From: Isoptericola sp. BMS4
GTDB taxonomy: Bacteria; Actinomycetota; Actinomycetes; Actinomycetales; Cellulomonadaceae
Assembly (NCBI RefSeq): GCF_011634835.1
Contig: NZ_SIRP01000001.1
Span: 2,335,679 to 2,399,678 of the forward strand
Direction of reading: 5' to 3'
Length of the DNA stretch: 64,000 bases
This document shows positions 10,111 to 20,490 of this stretch, in pieces; positions within the stretch are counted from its first letter, which is position 1; every line of letters starts with the position of its first letter. The notes below the pieces were generated by a model that worked only from the letters and a program-made list of their open reading frames with translations, was not told where the DNA came from and searched no databases. A program made the translations under genes and the position numbers.

Positions 10111-10995
10111 ATGTTCGAAGAAGGACAGTTGTACGCCCCCGTCACCGAGGACGACAAGGGCGTCACAGTACACCTGACGGACGACCACCCGGGCGCACAC
10201 GATGCGGTCTACCGGCGACGTCGTGAGGAGATCGCCGGACCGGCGCTGCGGTGGACCCCGGGCGCCCCGGTTCCGACGGTCGAGTACACCGAGGAGGAGA
10301 ACGAGATCTGGCGCAGGGTCAGCGAGGAGCTTGCGCCGAAGCACGAACGGCTCGCGATCCGCGGGTTCCTCGAGGGCAAGGAGGACCTCGGCCTGCCGAC
10401 CGACCGCGTGCCGCAGCTCGACGAGGTGAGCGCACGCCTCACGGAGCTCAGCGACTTCCGGCTTCACCCGGCCGCCGGCCTGGTGCCGCTGGACGTGTTC
10501 TACGGGTCGCTGGCCGACGGGGTGTTCCACTCCACGCAGTACCTGCGCCACGGCTCGCAGCCCCTGTACACGCCGGAGCCGGACATCATCCACGAGATCG
10601 TCGGGCACGGGAACCTGCTGGCGAACCCGCGGATCGCCGAGGTGAAGCGGCGCGCGGGGGAGGCGGCCCGCCGCTGCGAGACCGCCGAGGGCCTCCAGTT
10701 CGTCGCCGACGTCTTCTGGTTCACCATCGAGTTCGGCGTCATGTACGAGGACGGTGAGCTGCGCTGCTACGGCGCCGGGCTGCTCTCGTCGTACGGCGAG
10801 ATCGAGGAGTTCCGGGACGCGACCATCCTGCCGCTCGACTTCCACGCCATGGGCACGGTCGAGTACGACATCTCGCACTACCAGCCGACGTTGTTCGCGT
10901 GCGACGGGATGAACGAGCTCACCGAGCGGGTCGGCGAGTTCTTCGCCGAGTTCGACGACGAGACTCCCGCGCGGCTGGCGGCCGCCCGCGCCTGA
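10111..10995 (+). CDS. phhA: Phenylalanine 4-monooxygenase
   Basis: This is a non-haem iron, pterin-dependent aromatic amino acid hydroxylase converting phenylalanine to tyrosine. The 294-residue protein has the iron facial triad in HEIVGH (His161, His166) and FWFTIEFGV (Glu207), plus LRHGSQPLYTPEPDIIHE before it. It lacks the N-terminal ACT regulatory domain of animal enzymes, as usual in bacteria. TAGGCT (10098-10103) lies 7 nt before ATG 10111, so the mRNA is probably leaderless. No pterin recycling gene is adjacent. Confidence 0.95.
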   Translation: MFEEGQLYAPVTEDDKGVTVHLTDDHPGAHDAVYRRRREEIAGPALRWTPGAPVPTVEYTEEENEIWRRVSEELAPKHERLAIRGFLEGKEDLGLPTDRVPQLDEVSARLTELSDFRLHPAAGLVPLDVFYGSLADGVFHSTQYLRHGSQPLYTPEPDIIHEIVGHGNLLANPRIAEVKRRAGEAARRCETAEGLQFVADVFWFTIEFGVMYEDGELRCYGAGLLSSYGEIEEFRDATILPLDFHAMGTVEYDISHYQPTLFACDGMNELTERVGEFFAEFDDETPARLAAARA

Positions 10996-11006
10996 CAGCT
11001 CCCACC

Positions 11007-11042
11007 GCGGCCTCGGGGCGGGACGACCCGCCCCGAGGCCGC
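11007..11042. terminator. Bidirectional terminator between phhA and pgl
   Basis: A perfect 16-bp stem (11007-11022 with 11027-11042) with a 4-nt ACGA loop lies between the convergent ends of phhA (10995) and pgl (11051). It is placed to end both transcripts. Confidence 0.85.
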
Positions 11043-11050
11043 CGACGCGG

Positions 11051-11839
11051 TCAGCCCCGCGAGGGTGCGGTGGCGCCGGCGGCGGCCGCGTCCAGCAGCC
11101 AGAGGGTGCGCTCGCTCCCGGTCGCGCCGGCGGCGGGGACCTCGGCGACGGGTCCGCGAGCGAGTGCGGCGGCGGCCTGCGCGGACTTCTCCGCGCCCGC
11201 CGCCACGACCCACACCTCCCGCGCGCGCCGGACGGCGTCGAACGTCAGGGAGACGCGCTCCGGCGGCGGCTTGGGCGAGCCGTGCACGCCCACCGCGACG
11301 CCAGCGGCGCCGAGGGCCTCGTGCCCGGGGAAGAGGGAGGCGACGTGCCCGTCGGGGCCCATGCCCAGCAGCAGGACGTCGAACCGGGGGAGCGGGTCGC
11401 CGTACCGGGCGAGCTCGGTGGCGTAGGCGGCCGCGGACTCCTCCGGCGTCGTGACGGTCGCGCCGTCGACGACCGTCCCCGGTGCCGGCATCTCGTGCAC
11501 GTGGGCCGGCGGGAGGCCGGAGTCGGCGACGAGGGTGTCGAGGAGCGCTGCCCGGGCCTGCGTGGCGTTCCGGTCGGGGTCGCCGTCGGGCAGGAACCGC
11601 TCGTCGCCCCACCACAGGTGCACGGCGGACCAGTCGACGGCGCCGCGCAGCGGGCTGTCGGCGACCGCCGCGAGCGTGCGGATGCCGACCGTCCCGCCCG
11701 TGAGCACCACGTGCACGGGGCTGCGCACGGACTGCACGTCCAGAAGACGGGTGAGGAGCCGGGCGGCGGCCGCCTGCGCCAGGGTGCCGGCGTCCGGGTG
11801 GACGACGACGAGCGGGTCGTGCGGTGCGGGCGTGCTCAC
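11051..11839 (-). CDS. pgl: 6-phosphogluconolactonase
   Basis: It hydrolyses 6-phosphogluconolactone to 6-phosphogluconate. The 262-residue protein (DevB type, glucosamine-6-phosphate isomerase fold) shows LTGGTVGIR, the family motif WWGDERFLP and GMGPDGHVASLFPGH. GTG 11839 overlaps the opcA stop as GTGA, so the two are translationally coupled. The open frame continues upstream in frame but that part overlaps opcA. It is the last gene of the tkt-tal-zwf-opcA-pgl operon. Confidence 0.94.
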   Translation of the reverse strand: MSTPAPHDPLVVVHPDAGTLAQAAAARLLTRLLDVQSVRSPVHVVLTGGTVGIRTLAAVADSPLRGAVDWSAVHLWWGDERFLPDGDPDRNATQARAALLDTLVADSGLPPAHVHEMPAPGTVVDGATVTTPEESAAAYATELARYGDPLPRFDVLLLGMGPDGHVASLFPGHEALGAAGVAVGVHGSPKPPPERVSLTFDAVRRAREVWVVAAGAEKSAQAAAALARGPVAEVPAAGATGSERTLWLLDAAAAGATAPSRG

Positions 11840-12771
11840 GCGTTCTCCCGCACCGTCTCGACCAGGGCGAGGCCCCGGGTGAGGACCTCGCCGTAGAGCT
11901 CGTCGGGGTCGAGCCGGCGCAGCTCCTCGATGAGCGCCTCGCTGAGCGTCCGGATCGGCAGCGACACGCGGCGGTCCGGCTTGCCCGGCTCGGTGATCGT
12001 CACGAGCCGGCCGTCGGGGCGGTCGAGCACGATCGGGCCGCTGTCGCGCTCGAGGGTGACGCGGGTGATGGCGTCGGCGTCGGGGACGCGCACCACCGTC
12101 GCGGGGCACTGGAGCTTGAGCCCGAGCCAGGCGGCGAGGAGGTCCAGCGACGTGTGCTGCTCCTCGCCCTCGACGCGTACCGCGGTGACCGGCTCGTACG
12201 GCGGCTGGTCGAGCGCGGCGGCGATCAGCCCGCGCCACAGCGTGTCGCGCGCCCAGGCGAGGTCGGTGTCGCCGGGGCGGAAGCCGCTGGCGAGCCGGTC
12301 CAGCATCGCCACGGGCTGGTCCGCGGCCGTGGTGCAGGTGATGCGTCGCTGCGCCATGCCCCCGACGGGGTGCGCCGACGGGACGTCGGGCCCGCCGCCG
12401 GGCCACCACACGACGATGGGCGCGTCCGGCAGCAGGAGCGGCATGACGAGGGTGTCGGTGCGCTCGAGCATCTCGCCCGAGGCGCGCAGGACCACGACCT
12501 CCGACGCTCCCGCGTCGCCGCCCACGCGGATCTCGGCGTCGAGCCGGGCGGGGGAGTCCTGCTCCGGGAGGGGAAGCACCACGACCACGCGGCAGGGGTG
12601 CTCGTGGCTGGCGTGGTTCGCGGCGTCGATCGCGCTCTCGACGTCGGCCTCGTCGGCGAGGACGAGCAGGGTCAGGACGCGGCCGAGGGCGACGGCGCCG
12701 CCCTCGTCGCGCAGGCGGTCGAGCCGCTTGCCGACGGCGTTCGTCGTCGTGTCCGGCATGTCGATGATCAT
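11836..12771 (-). CDS. opcA: Glucose-6-phosphate dehydrogenase assembly protein OpcA
   Basis: OpcA is required for active glucose-6-phosphate dehydrogenase in cyanobacteria and actinobacteria. The 311-residue protein starts MIIDMPDTTTNAVGKRLDRL, contains RVLTLLVLADEAD near 32, PLLLPDAPIVVWWPG near 112 and LAAWLGLKLQCP near 215, all typical. ATG 12771 follows GAGGAGACCTCCG. It lies between zwf and pgl, the standard place. A 103-bp spacer separates it from zwf with no evident promoter. Confidence 0.95.
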   Translation of the reverse strand: MIIDMPDTTTNAVGKRLDRLRDEGGAVALGRVLTLLVLADEADVESAIDAANHASHEHPCRVVVVLPLPEQDSPARLDAEIRVGGDAGASEVVVLRASGEMLERTDTLVMPLLLPDAPIVVWWPGGGPDVPSAHPVGGMAQRRITCTTAADQPVAMLDRLASGFRPGDTDLAWARDTLWRGLIAAALDQPPYEPVTAVRVEGEEQHTSLDLLAAWLGLKLQCPATVVRVPDADAITRVTLERDSGPIVLDRPDGRLVTITEPGKPDRRVSLPIRTLSEALIEELRRLDPDELYGEVLTRGLALVETVRENA

Positions 12772-12874
12772 CGGAGGTCTCCTCTGCGGTGGCCGCCGCG
12801 GGCCCCCGCCCGCGTCTCGGCGTCGTGCGGGTCCGTGCCCACGGGAGGGCTGACGGGGATGCTCGGGGGCATCG

Positions 12875-14422
12875 TCACGGGCGTCGCCAGGCGCGGCCGT
12901 CGCGGGCCATCATGGCGTCGGCGGACGACGGCCCCCAGGACCCGGAGGGGTACGGCTCGGGCGCCGTGCCCGACGCGGCCCAGTGCTCGATGATCGGGTC
13001 GAGGATCTTCCAGGACAGCTCGACCTCCTCCCGGGTGGGGAAGAGGGGCGGGTCGCCGAGGAGGACGTCGAGGATGAGCCGCTCGTACGCCTCGGGGGAG
13101 GACTCGGTGAACGAGTGGCCGTAGCCGAAGTCCATCGTGACGTCCCGGACCTCCATCGCGGTGCCGGGGACCTTGGCGCCGAACCGCAGCGTCACGCCCT
13201 CGTCCGGCTGCACGCGGATGACCAGCGCGTTGCTGCCGAGCTCGGAGGTGAGCGAGGACTCGAACGGCAGGTGGGGCGCCTTCTTGAACACGACGGCGAC
13301 CTCGGTGACGCGCCGGCCGAGCCGCTTGCCGGTGCGCAGGTAGAACGGCACGCCGGCCCAGCGCCGGTTGTCGACGTCGAGGCGGACGGCCGCGAACGTC
13401 TCCGTCGTGGACTCGGGGTTGAAGCCCTCCTCCTCGAGGAAGCCGACGACCTTCTCGCCGCCCTGCCACGCGGCGGTGTACTGGCCGCGGGCGGTGTGGT
13501 CGGACAGCTCGCCGTCGGGGTGGCGCACGGACGACAGCAGCTTGATCTTCTCCGCGCGCAGCGCCGCGGCGTCGAAGTTCACCGGCTCCTCCATCGCGAC
13601 GAGGGCGAGGAGCTGCAGGAGGTGGTTCTGGATCACGTCGCGGGCGGCGCCGATGCCGTCGTAGTAGCCGGCGCGCCCACCGATGCCGATGTCCTCGGCC
13701 ATGGTGATCTGCACGTGGTCGACGTGGTTGCTGTTCCACAGCGGCTCGAACAGCTGGTTGGCGAACCGCAGGGCGAGGAGGTTCTGGACGGTCTCCTTGC
13801 CGAGGTAGTGGTCGATGCGGAACACCGACTCGGGGTCGAAGACCTCCGAGACCACGGAGTCCAGCTCGCGCGCGCTGGCCAGGTCGTGCCCGAACGGCTT
13901 CTCGATGACGACCCGCCGCCACGTGTCGTCCGAGGGCCGGGACAGGCCCGACTCGGACAGCTGGCGGCACACGAGCGGGAACGCGCCGGGCGGCACGGAC
14001 AGGTAGAAGGCGTGGTTGCCGCCGGTGCCGCGCTCGGCGTCGAGGTCCTCGACCGTCTGCCGCAGGCGGTCGAAGGCCGCGTCGTCGTCGAACGAGCCCT
14101 GCACGAAGCGGATGCCCTCCGCGAGCTGCTTCCAGGTCGCCTCCCGGAACGGGGTGCGGGCGTGCTCCTTGACCGCGTCGTGCACGACCTGGGCGAAGTC
14201 CTGGTCCTCCCAGTCACGCCGTGCGAAGCCGGTGAGCGCGAAGCCGGGCGGCAGCAGGCCGCGGTTCGCCAGGTCGTACACGGCGGGCATGAGCTTCTTG
14301 CGCGACAGGTCGCCGGTGACCCCGAAGATCACCAGGCCGCAGGGCCCGGCGATGCGGGGGAGGCGCAGGTCCAGCGGGTCGCGCAGCGGGTTGTGCTCGG
14401 CGGTGATGTTCGCGGGTGTCAC
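12875..14422 (-). CDS. zwf: Glucose-6-phosphate 1-dehydrogenase
   Basis: It oxidises glucose 6-phosphate to the lactone with NAD(P)+, opening the oxidative pentose phosphate pathway. The 515-residue protein has the coenzyme motif VIFGVTGDLSRKKL near 29, the substrate-binding RIDHYLGKE near 202, and FEPLWNSNHVDHVQI after it. GTG 14422 gives the usual start; the open frame runs further upstream into sequence with no family likeness. It is third in the operon after tkt and tal. Confidence 0.97.
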   Translation of the reverse strand: MTPANITAEHNPLRDPLDLRLPRIAGPCGLVIFGVTGDLSRKKLMPAVYDLANRGLLPPGFALTGFARRDWEDQDFAQVVHDAVKEHARTPFREATWKQLAEGIRFVQGSFDDDAAFDRLRQTVEDLDAERGTGGNHAFYLSVPPGAFPLVCRQLSESGLSRPSDDTWRRVVIEKPFGHDLASARELDSVVSEVFDPESVFRIDHYLGKETVQNLLALRFANQLFEPLWNSNHVDHVQITMAEDIGIGGRAGYYDGIGAARDVIQNHLLQLLALVAMEEPVNFDAAALRAEKIKLLSSVRHPDGELSDHTARGQYTAAWQGGEKVVGFLEEEGFNPESTTETFAAVRLDVDNRRWAGVPFYLRTGKRLGRRVTEVAVVFKKAPHLPFESSLTSELGSNALVIRVQPDEGVTLRFGAKVPGTAMEVRDVTMDFGYGHSFTESSPEAYERLILDVLLGDPPLFPTREEVELSWKILDPIIEHWAASGTAPEPYPSGSWGPSSADAMMARDGRAWRRP

Positions 14423-14517
14423 GGTGTCCCGTCTCTCGTGCGGTGGTGTGGGCTGCGCCGGGCGTCGGCGCGCGGCCGGCCGTGGCGCCGGGACGGGAGC
14501 CCGGCGCCACGGGCGGG

Positions 14518-15642
14518 TCAGGCGCCGGCGGCGTCCAGGCCGGTCTTCGTGGTGGTGAGCAGCTCGTCCCAGCTCACCTCGAACTTCTGGACGCCCTCGT
14601 CCTCGAGCCGGCGGGTGACGTCGTCCATCGAGACGCCGTGGGCCTCGATGGCGGCGATCGTGGCGGCCGCGTCCTCGGCGGTGCCCGACACCGTGTCGCC
14701 CACGACGAGGCCGTGGTCCGCGAACGCGTCGAGTGTGGCCTGGGGCATCGTGTTGACGACGCCCGGCGCCACCAGCTCGTCGACGTACATCGTGTCGCGG
14801 TACTCGGGGTTCTTGACGCCGGTCGACGCCCACAGCGGCCGCTGGGCGTGCGCGCCGGCCGCGGCGAGCGCGGACCACCGCTCGGAGGCGAAGACCTCCT
14901 CGTAGGCGGCGTACGCCAGCCGCGCGTTCGCGATGGCGGCCTTGCCGCGCAGCGCGAGCGCCTCCTCGCCGCCCTCGGCCTCCAGGGCCGCGTCCACGGC
15001 GGAGTCGACCCGGGAGACGAAGAAGGACGCGACCGAGCCGATCGGCGCGAGGTCGTGCCCGTTGGCGCGGGCCTGCTCGAGGCCGGCGAGGAAGGCGTCC
15101 ATCACCGCGCGGTAGCGCTCGATCGAGAAGATCAGCGTGACGTTGACGCTGATGCCCTCGGCGAGGACCGCGGTGATGGCGGGCAGACCCTCGACGGTGG
15201 CGGGGATCTTGATCATGACGTTGGGCCGGCCCACCGTCGCCCAGAGGCGCTTCGCGGTGGCGACCGTGGCCTCGGTGTCGCGGGCGAGCCGCGGGTCGAC
15301 CTCGATGGACACGCGGCCGTCCACGCCCTGCGTGGCGTCGTACACCCCGCGGAGCACGTCGGCGGCGGCGCGCACGTCGTCGGTGGTGATGCGCTCGACG
15401 GCGGGCTCCACGTCGGTGCCGGCCAGCTCGGCCAGCACGCCGGAGTAGGCGTCCCCGTCCGAGAGCGCCTTGGCGAAGATGGTCGGGTTCGTCGTCACGC
15501 CGACGACGTCGCGGGTGGAGACGAGCTCCGCCAGGTTGCCGGTGTCCAGCCGCTCGCGGGACAGGTCGTCGAGCCAGATCGACACCCCCGCCTCGCTGAG
15601 GCGCCGCGTCGGTCGGGTCTCCTCGGTCGTGCTCTCGGTCAT
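14518..15642 (-). CDS. tal: Transaldolase
   Basis: Transaldolase moves dihydroxyacetone units between sugar phosphates through a lysine Schiff base. The 374-residue protein has [14 protein letters not shown] near the N-terminus, [16 protein letters not shown], the lysine region [15 protein letters not shown] near 145, and [12 protein letters not shown] near 285. ATG 15642 is preceded by GGAGAGGAAGG. Length fits the long actinobacterial type. It lies between tkt and zwf. Confidence 0.97.
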   Translation of the reverse strand: MTESTTEETRPTRRLSEAGVSIWLDDLSRERLDTGNLAELVSTRDVVGVTTNPTIFAKALSDGDAYSGVLAELAGTDVEPAVERITTDDVRAAADVLRGVYDATQGVDGRVSIEVDPRLARDTEATVATAKRLWATVGRPNVMIKIPATVEGLPAITAVLAEGISVNVTLIFSIERYRAVMDAFLAGLEQARANGHDLAPIGSVASFFVSRVDSAVDAALEAEGGEEALALRGKAAIANARLAYAAYEEVFASERWSALAAAGAHAQRPLWASTGVKNPEYRDTMYVDELVAPGVVNTMPQATLDAFADHGLVVGDTVSGTAEDAAATIAAIEAHGVSMDDVTRRLEDEGVQKFEVSWDELLTTTKTGLDAAGA

Positions 15643-15757
15643 CGGGCTGCCTTCCTCTCCTACGGATGTCGTCGAGGTCCGCGGCACGCCGTGCGGTCCG
15701 TGCGTGCCGTGGGCGGGAGGACCGGGGCGACCGCGCGCCGGCGGCCGCCCCGGTCCG

Positions 15758-17878
15758 TCAGGCGCCTGCCGCGGCGACGGACTCGCGGGCGGCCGCGGCC
15801 ACGGCCTCGGCCGTGATGCCGAACTCGCGGTAGAGCGTCTTGTAGTCGGCGGACGCGCCGAAGTGCTCGAGGGACACGGACCGGCCGGCGTCGCCGACGA
15901 TCTCGCGCCACCCCTGGGCCACGCCGGCCTCGACCGACACGCGGGCGCGCACGCCGGCCGGCAGCACCGACTCGCGGTACTCGGCGTCCTGCTTGTCGAA
16001 CCACTCACGGCTCGGCATGGACACCACGCGGGCGGCGACGCCCTCGGCGGCGAGGATCTCGCGCGCCTCGACGGCCAGCTGGACCTCGGAGCCCGTCCCG
16101 ACGAGGACGACGTCCGGGCGGCCGGTCGACTCGTTGACCGCGTCCACGAGGGTGTACGCGCCCTTGAGCGTGCCGGCGGCGTCGGCGAAGCCGTCGGTGC
16201 CGCGGGGGAACGTCGGCACGCCCTGACGCGTCAGGACGATGCCGGCCGGGTTGGCGGTGTTCTCGAGGATGCCGCGCCAGGCCCAGGCGGTCTCGTTGGC
16301 GTCGGCGGGGCGCACGACGTCGAGGCCGGGGATGGCCCGCAGCGCGGCGAGGTGCTCCACGGGCTGGTGGGTCGGACCGTCCTCGCCGAGTCCGATGGAG
16401 TCGTGCGTCCACACGAACGTCGTCGGGATCTCCATGAGCGCCGCCAGGCGGACCGAGGCCCGCATGTAGTCGGCGAACTGCAGGAACGTGCCGCCGTACG
16501 GGCGGGTGAGACCGTGCAGCACGATGCCGTTGAGGATCGCGCCCATGCCGTGCTCGCGGATGCCGAAGTGCAGCGTGCGGCCCTGCGGGTTGCCCGGGAA
16601 CTTCTTGGTGGCGTGCTCGGTGGGGATGAACGACGGCTGGCCGTCCATCGTCGTGTTGTTCGACCCGGCGAGGTCGGCGGAGCCGCCCCACAGCTCGGGC
16701 AGCACGTCGGCCAGCGCGGTGAGCACCTTGCCGGAGGCGGCGCGCGTGGCGAGGCCCTTCTCGGAGGCCTCGAACTCGGGCAGGGCATCCGTCCAGCCCG
16801 CGGGCAGCTCCCGGGCGGTGAGCCGCTTCAGCAGCGCGTCGCCCTCGGGGTTGGCGGTGCGCCACGCGTCGAAGGCCGAGTCCCAGGCGGACCGCTCAGA
16901 GCCGTGGCGCTCCGCGACGGAGCGGGTGTGCTTGAGCACGTCGTCGTCGATGGCGAAGGTCGCCTCGGGGTCCAGGTCGAGGGCCTTCTTGAGCCCCGCG
17001 ACCTCCTCGGCGCCCATGGCCGAGCCATGGATGCCGCCCGTGTTCTGCTTCGTGGGCGCGGGCCAGCCGATGATCGTGCGCAGCGCGATGAACGACGGCC
17101 GGCCGGTCTCGGCCTTCGCGGCGTCGATGGCCGCGGCGAGCGCGTCGACGTCCTCGGCGTAGCCGGTGCCGCCGGACGTCCAGTCCACCCGCTGGGTGTG
17201 CCAGCCGTACGCCTCGTAGCGGGCGACGACGTCCTCCGTGAAGGAGATCTCGGTGTCGTCCTCGATGGAGATCTTGTTGTCGTCCCAGATCACGACGAGG
17301 TTGCCGAGCTGCTGCGTGCCGGCGAGGGACGAGGCCTCGGAGGTCACGCCCTCCTGCAGGTCGCCGTCGGAGGCGATGACGTACACGTGGTGGTCGAACG
17401 GCGAGGTGCCGGGAGCGGCGTCCGGGTCGAGCAGCGCCCGCTCGCGGCGGGAGGCGTACGCCATCCCCACGGCGGAGGCGAGACCCTGGCCGAGCGGGCC
17501 CGTCGTGATCTCCACGCCCGGCGTGTGGCCGTACTCGGGGTGCCCCGGGGTCTGCGAGTTGAACGTGCGCAGCGCCGCCAGATCCTCCATCTCCATGCCG
17601 TACCCGGCCAGGAAGAGCTGCAGGTACAGCGTCAGCGAGGAGTGGCCGGCCGAGAGGACGAAGCGGTCGCGGCCCACCCACGTCGGGTCGCTCGGGTCGT
17701 GCCGCATCGCCTTCTGGAACAGCAGGTACGCCGCCGGGGCCAGCGAGATGGCCGTGCCGGGGTGGCCGCTGCCGCACTTCTCGACGGCGTCCGCGGCCAG
17801 CGCCTTGATGGTCTTCACCGCGCGGTCGTCGAGGTCGTTCCACTCGAGCGGGGCGACGGCGGGGTCGAACGCGTTCAC
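15758..17878 (-). CDS. tkt: Transketolase
   Basis: It transfers two-carbon ketol units using thiamine diphosphate. The 706-residue protein shows [13 protein letters not shown] (36-48), the thiamine site [13 protein letters not shown] followed by the metal-binding segment, [11 protein letters not shown] in the pyrimidine-binding domain, and a C-terminal domain with [18 protein letters not shown] 17878 follows GGAAAGAGG. It is first in the pentose phosphate operon; its promoter should lie in the 440-bp region shared with ctaB. Confidence 0.97.
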   Translation of the reverse strand: MNAFDPAVAPLEWNDLDDRAVKTIKALAADAVEKCGSGHPGTAISLAPAAYLLFQKAMRHDPSDPTWVGRDRFVLSAGHSSLTLYLQLFLAGYGMEMEDLAALRTFNSQTPGHPEYGHTPGVEITTGPLGQGLASAVGMAYASRRERALLDPDAAPGTSPFDHHVYVIASDGDLQEGVTSEASSLAGTQQLGNLVVIWDDNKISIEDDTEISFTEDVVARYEAYGWHTQRVDWTSGGTGYAEDVDALAAAIDAAKAETGRPSFIALRTIIGWPAPTKQNTGGIHGSAMGAEEVAGLKKALDLDPEATFAIDDDVLKHTRSVAERHGSERSAWDSAFDAWRTANPEGDALLKRLTARELPAGWTDALPEFEASEKGLATRAASGKVLTALADVLPELWGGSADLAGSNNTTMDGQPSFIPTEHATKKFPGNPQGRTLHFGIREHGMGAILNGIVLHGLTRPYGGTFLQFADYMRASVRLAALMEIPTTFVWTHDSIGLGEDGPTHQPVEHLAALRAIPGLDVVRPADANETAWAWRGILENTANPAGIVLTRQGVPTFPRGTDGFADAAGTLKGAYTLVDAVNESTGRPDVVLVGTGSEVQLAVEAREILAAEGVAARVVSMPSREWFDKQDAEYRESVLPAGVRARVSVEAGVAQGWREIVGDAGRSVSLEHFGASADYKTLYREFGITAEAVAAAARESVAAAGA

Positions 17879-18318
17879 AGATGTGCCTCTTTCCTGCCCG
17901 GGGCGTGCCCGGGGTGCTTGCTGCTCTGCCGGTCACCGGGCGTCGGCACGAGCCCCGTCGCGGGGCGCGCACCGCCCGCACGGCGTGGTGCCCGTCCGGC
18001 TCGGGGCGTGGGCCCCGCCCGGACGAGGAGTGCCCGCCCGGGCCTCCTGCCGTGTGACTGCAGTGCGATCACTGCCTGTGCAGCACCACCCTAGCGCCGC
18101 GCATTCCCACCGGCCCCACCGCCGCCGCGTTCGTCCCACCAGGTGGGAAAGGCCGGGCGTTTCTCACACCTCGGACCGCCTCCCGCGGGTCACGTGACCT
18201 GGGGGTGCGGCGTACGATGAGCGACGAGCGGTCGTATCGCTCCGCCGTCGTCGTTCGCCCAGACCGATCGCGCCGGCACCGGCCGAGTCCCCCAGCCGAG
18301 AACGGAACCTGAGCGCGC
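17879..18318. promoter_or_regulatory. Divergent tkt/ctaB control region
   Basis: This 440-bp gap has no gene. For tkt (-) a possible -10 TAGGGT reads 18093 to 18088, leaving a leader of about 200 bases. For ctaB (+) a possible -10 TACGAT is at 18213-18218. A perfect 12-bp palindrome GGTCACGTGACC (18188-18199) lies where the -35 region would fall, so it is a candidate operator. A second, 15-base inverted repeat, TCCCACC-A-GGTGGGA, is at 18134-18148. The binding proteins are unknown. Confidence 0.5.
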
Positions 18319-19308
18319 GTGAGCACCACGAGCACCACGACGTCCCACCCGTCGACGCCTCCCCGTGCCGCCGCGCACCGGTCGCGGCGGGAGGGTGCCG
18401 GCAGCGGTGGCGCTCACGGCACCGGGTGGCGGGAGCGCGCCGGCGCCTACGTGGCCCTGACGAAGCCGCGCATCATCGAGCTCCTGCTCACCACGACGCT
18501 GCCGACCATGTTCCTGGCGGCGGACGGGCTGCCGGGCCTGTGGCTCGTGGTGGCGACGCTCGTCGGCGGCGCGCTCGCGGCGGCCTCCGCCAACGCGTTC
18601 AACTGCTACCTCGACCGCGACATCGACGCGCACATGAACCGGACCAAGCGTCGGCCCCTGGTGACGGGTGAGGTCAGCCCTCGCTCGGCGCTGGTCTTCG
18701 CGACCGTGCTCGGGGTCGTGGCGCTGGTGTGGCTGGCCCTGCTGGTCAACGTCATCTCCGCCTGGCTCGCGTTCGCCGCGATCGCCATCTACGTCGTCGG
18801 CTACACGATGATCCTCAAGCGGCGCACGTCGCAGAACATCGTGTGGGGCGGCATCGCCGGCTGCATGCCGGTGTTCATCGGCTGGGCGGCGGTGACGGGC
18901 TCGCTGAGCTGGGCGTCGGTCGCCCTGTTCGGCGTCATCTTCTTCTGGACGCCGGCGCACTACTGGCCGCTGTCGGTGAAGTTCCGCCGCGACTACGCGA
19001 CCGTGGGCGTGCCCATGCTGCCGGTGGTCGCCTCGGACCGGCGCGTGTCGATCGAGATGCTCGCGCACACCTTCGCGATGATCGCCTGCTCCCTGGTCCT
19101 CGTCCCGCTGGCCGGGATGTCCTGGGTGTACACGGTCGTCGCGGCCGGGCTCGGCGCGTGGTTCGCGTGGCTCGTGGTGGCGATGCTGCTGCGCGCGCAC
19201 GGCAGGATGAGCGGCAAGCTCGGCGCGATGAAGGTGTTCCACGCCTCGATCACCTACCTGACGCTCCTGTTCGTCGCCGTGGCGGTCGACGTCTTCCTGC
19301 CGTTCTGA
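18319..19308 (+). CDS. ctaB: Protohaem IX farnesyltransferase (haem O synthase)
   Basis: This integral membrane prenyltransferase adds a farnesyl group to haem B, giving haem O for cytochrome oxidase. The 329-residue protein has a polar N-terminal tail (1-45), then about eight membrane helices. The UbiA-type prenyl motif is at about 92-112 ([18 protein letters not shown]), and [12 protein letters not shown] near 51 is typical. GTG 18319 is the only plausible start. It is divergent from tkt, an arrangement common in actinobacteria. Confidence 0.96.
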   Translation: MSTTSTTTSHPSTPPRAAAHRSRREGAGSGGAHGTGWRERAGAYVALTKPRIIELLLTTTLPTMFLAADGLPGLWLVVATLVGGALAAASANAFNCYLDRDIDAHMNRTKRRPLVTGEVSPRSALVFATVLGVVALVWLALLVNVISAWLAFAAIAIYVVGYTMILKRRTSQNIVWGGIAGCMPVFIGWAAVTGSLSWASVALFGVIFFWTPAHYWPLSVKFRRDYATVGVPMLPVVASDRRVSIEMLAHTFAMIACSLVLVPLAGMSWVYTVVAAGLGAWFAWLVVAMLLRAHGRMSGKLGAMKVFHASITYLTLLFVAVAVDVFLPF

Positions 19309-19400
19309 CGCCGTCCCGACACCGCTCCGACCACCGCTCCGACGCCGTCCCCCACCCCGAGGTGACGCCGGGCCGTCGCGGCTCGCGGCATGATGGGCGG

Positions 19401-20405
19401 GTGCCCGACCTCCCGAACGCGCCCGACGGCGACCTGCCCGCGGCCCTGGACCGCGCGCGGCTCGACTACCTCGCCCACCTCGGTGTGGAGCGGGGGCTGT
19501 CGGCGAACACGCTGTCGGCGTACCGGCGCGACCTCGGACGGTACGCCCGCCACCTCGCGGGGCTCGGCCGCACCCACCTCGACCAGGTGGTCGAGGGCGA
19601 CGTCACCGACTACGTGACGGTGCTGCGCGCGGGCACGGACGGGGCCGCCGCGCTGTCGCCGTCGTCCACCGCCCGCGCCCTGGCGGCCGTGCGAGGCTGG
19701 CACCGGTTCGCGCACGCGGAGGGCATCACGACGGGCGACCCGGCCGGCCAGGTGTCGGCGCCGAGCGCCCTGCGGCGCCTGCCGCACGCCCTGTCGGTCG
19801 ACGACGTGGCGCGCCTGCTGGAGGCCGCCGGCACGGGCGAGGGGCCGGTGCCGCTGCGGGACCGGGCGCTGCTGGAGCTGCTGTACTCCACGGGAGGGCG
19901 CATCAGCGAGGTCGTGGGGCTCGACGTCGACGACGTGCACGACCTCGACGGCCTCCCGCGCGACGGTGCGCCCGGTCGCGAGGGCAACGGCGGGCGCGGC
20001 ACGGTGCGGCTGCACGGCAAGGGCGACAAGCAGCGGATCGTCCCGGTGGGCTCGTACGCGGTCGAGGCGCTGGAGTCCTACCTCGTGCGCGCCCGGTCGC
20101 CGCTGGCCTCCGCCGGACGGGGGACGCCGGCGCTCTTCCTCAACACGCGGGGCGGGCGGCTGTCGCGCCAGAGCGCCTGGGCCGTGCTGCAGACGGCGGC
20201 CGATCGGGCCGGGCTCACCCAGCACGTGTCGCCGCACACCCTGCGGCACTCGTTCGCGACCCACCTGCTCGCCGGCGGCGCCGACGTCCGGGTGGTCCAG
20301 GAGCTGCTGGGCCACGCCTCGGTGACGACCACGCAGATCTACACGATGGTCACGCCCGACACCCTGCGGGAGGTGTACGCCGCGACGCACCCGCGCGCGC
20401 TGTGA
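19401..20405 (+). CDS. xerD: Site-specific tyrosine recombinase XerD
   Basis: XerD with XerC resolves chromosome dimers at dif. The 334-residue protein has an N-terminal SAM-like core-binding domain ([15 protein letters not shown] near 35) and a catalytic domain with Arg in [10 protein letters not shown] near 168, Lys in HGKGDKQR near 209, [12 protein letters not shown] near 279, LGHAS near 303 and the nucleophile in QIYTMV near 314. A Gly-rich insert near 180-200 precedes the beta hairpin. GTG 19401 has a CATGAT -10-like box six bases before it. The frame upstream overlaps ctaB and is not coding. Confidence 0.93.
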   Translation: MPDLPNAPDGDLPAALDRARLDYLAHLGVERGLSANTLSAYRRDLGRYARHLAGLGRTHLDQVVEGDVTDYVTVLRAGTDGAAALSPSSTARALAAVRGWHRFAHAEGITTGDPAGQVSAPSALRRLPHALSVDDVARLLEAAGTGEGPVPLRDRALLELLYSTGGRISEVVGLDVDDVHDLDGLPRDGAPGREGNGGRGTVRLHGKGDKQRIVPVGSYAVEALESYLVRARSPLASAGRGTPALFLNTRGGRLSRQSAWAVLQTAADRAGLTQHVSPHTLRHSFATHLLAGGADVRVVQELLGHASVTTTQIYTMVTPDTLREVYAATHPRAL

Positions 20406-20490
20406 CGGCGCCCGGGCTCCGGCGTGGCGATGGGCGGCACGCCGGGCGTGGCGAGTCGACGTCCGGGGGCGCTGGGGTAGCGTGGCGGGC

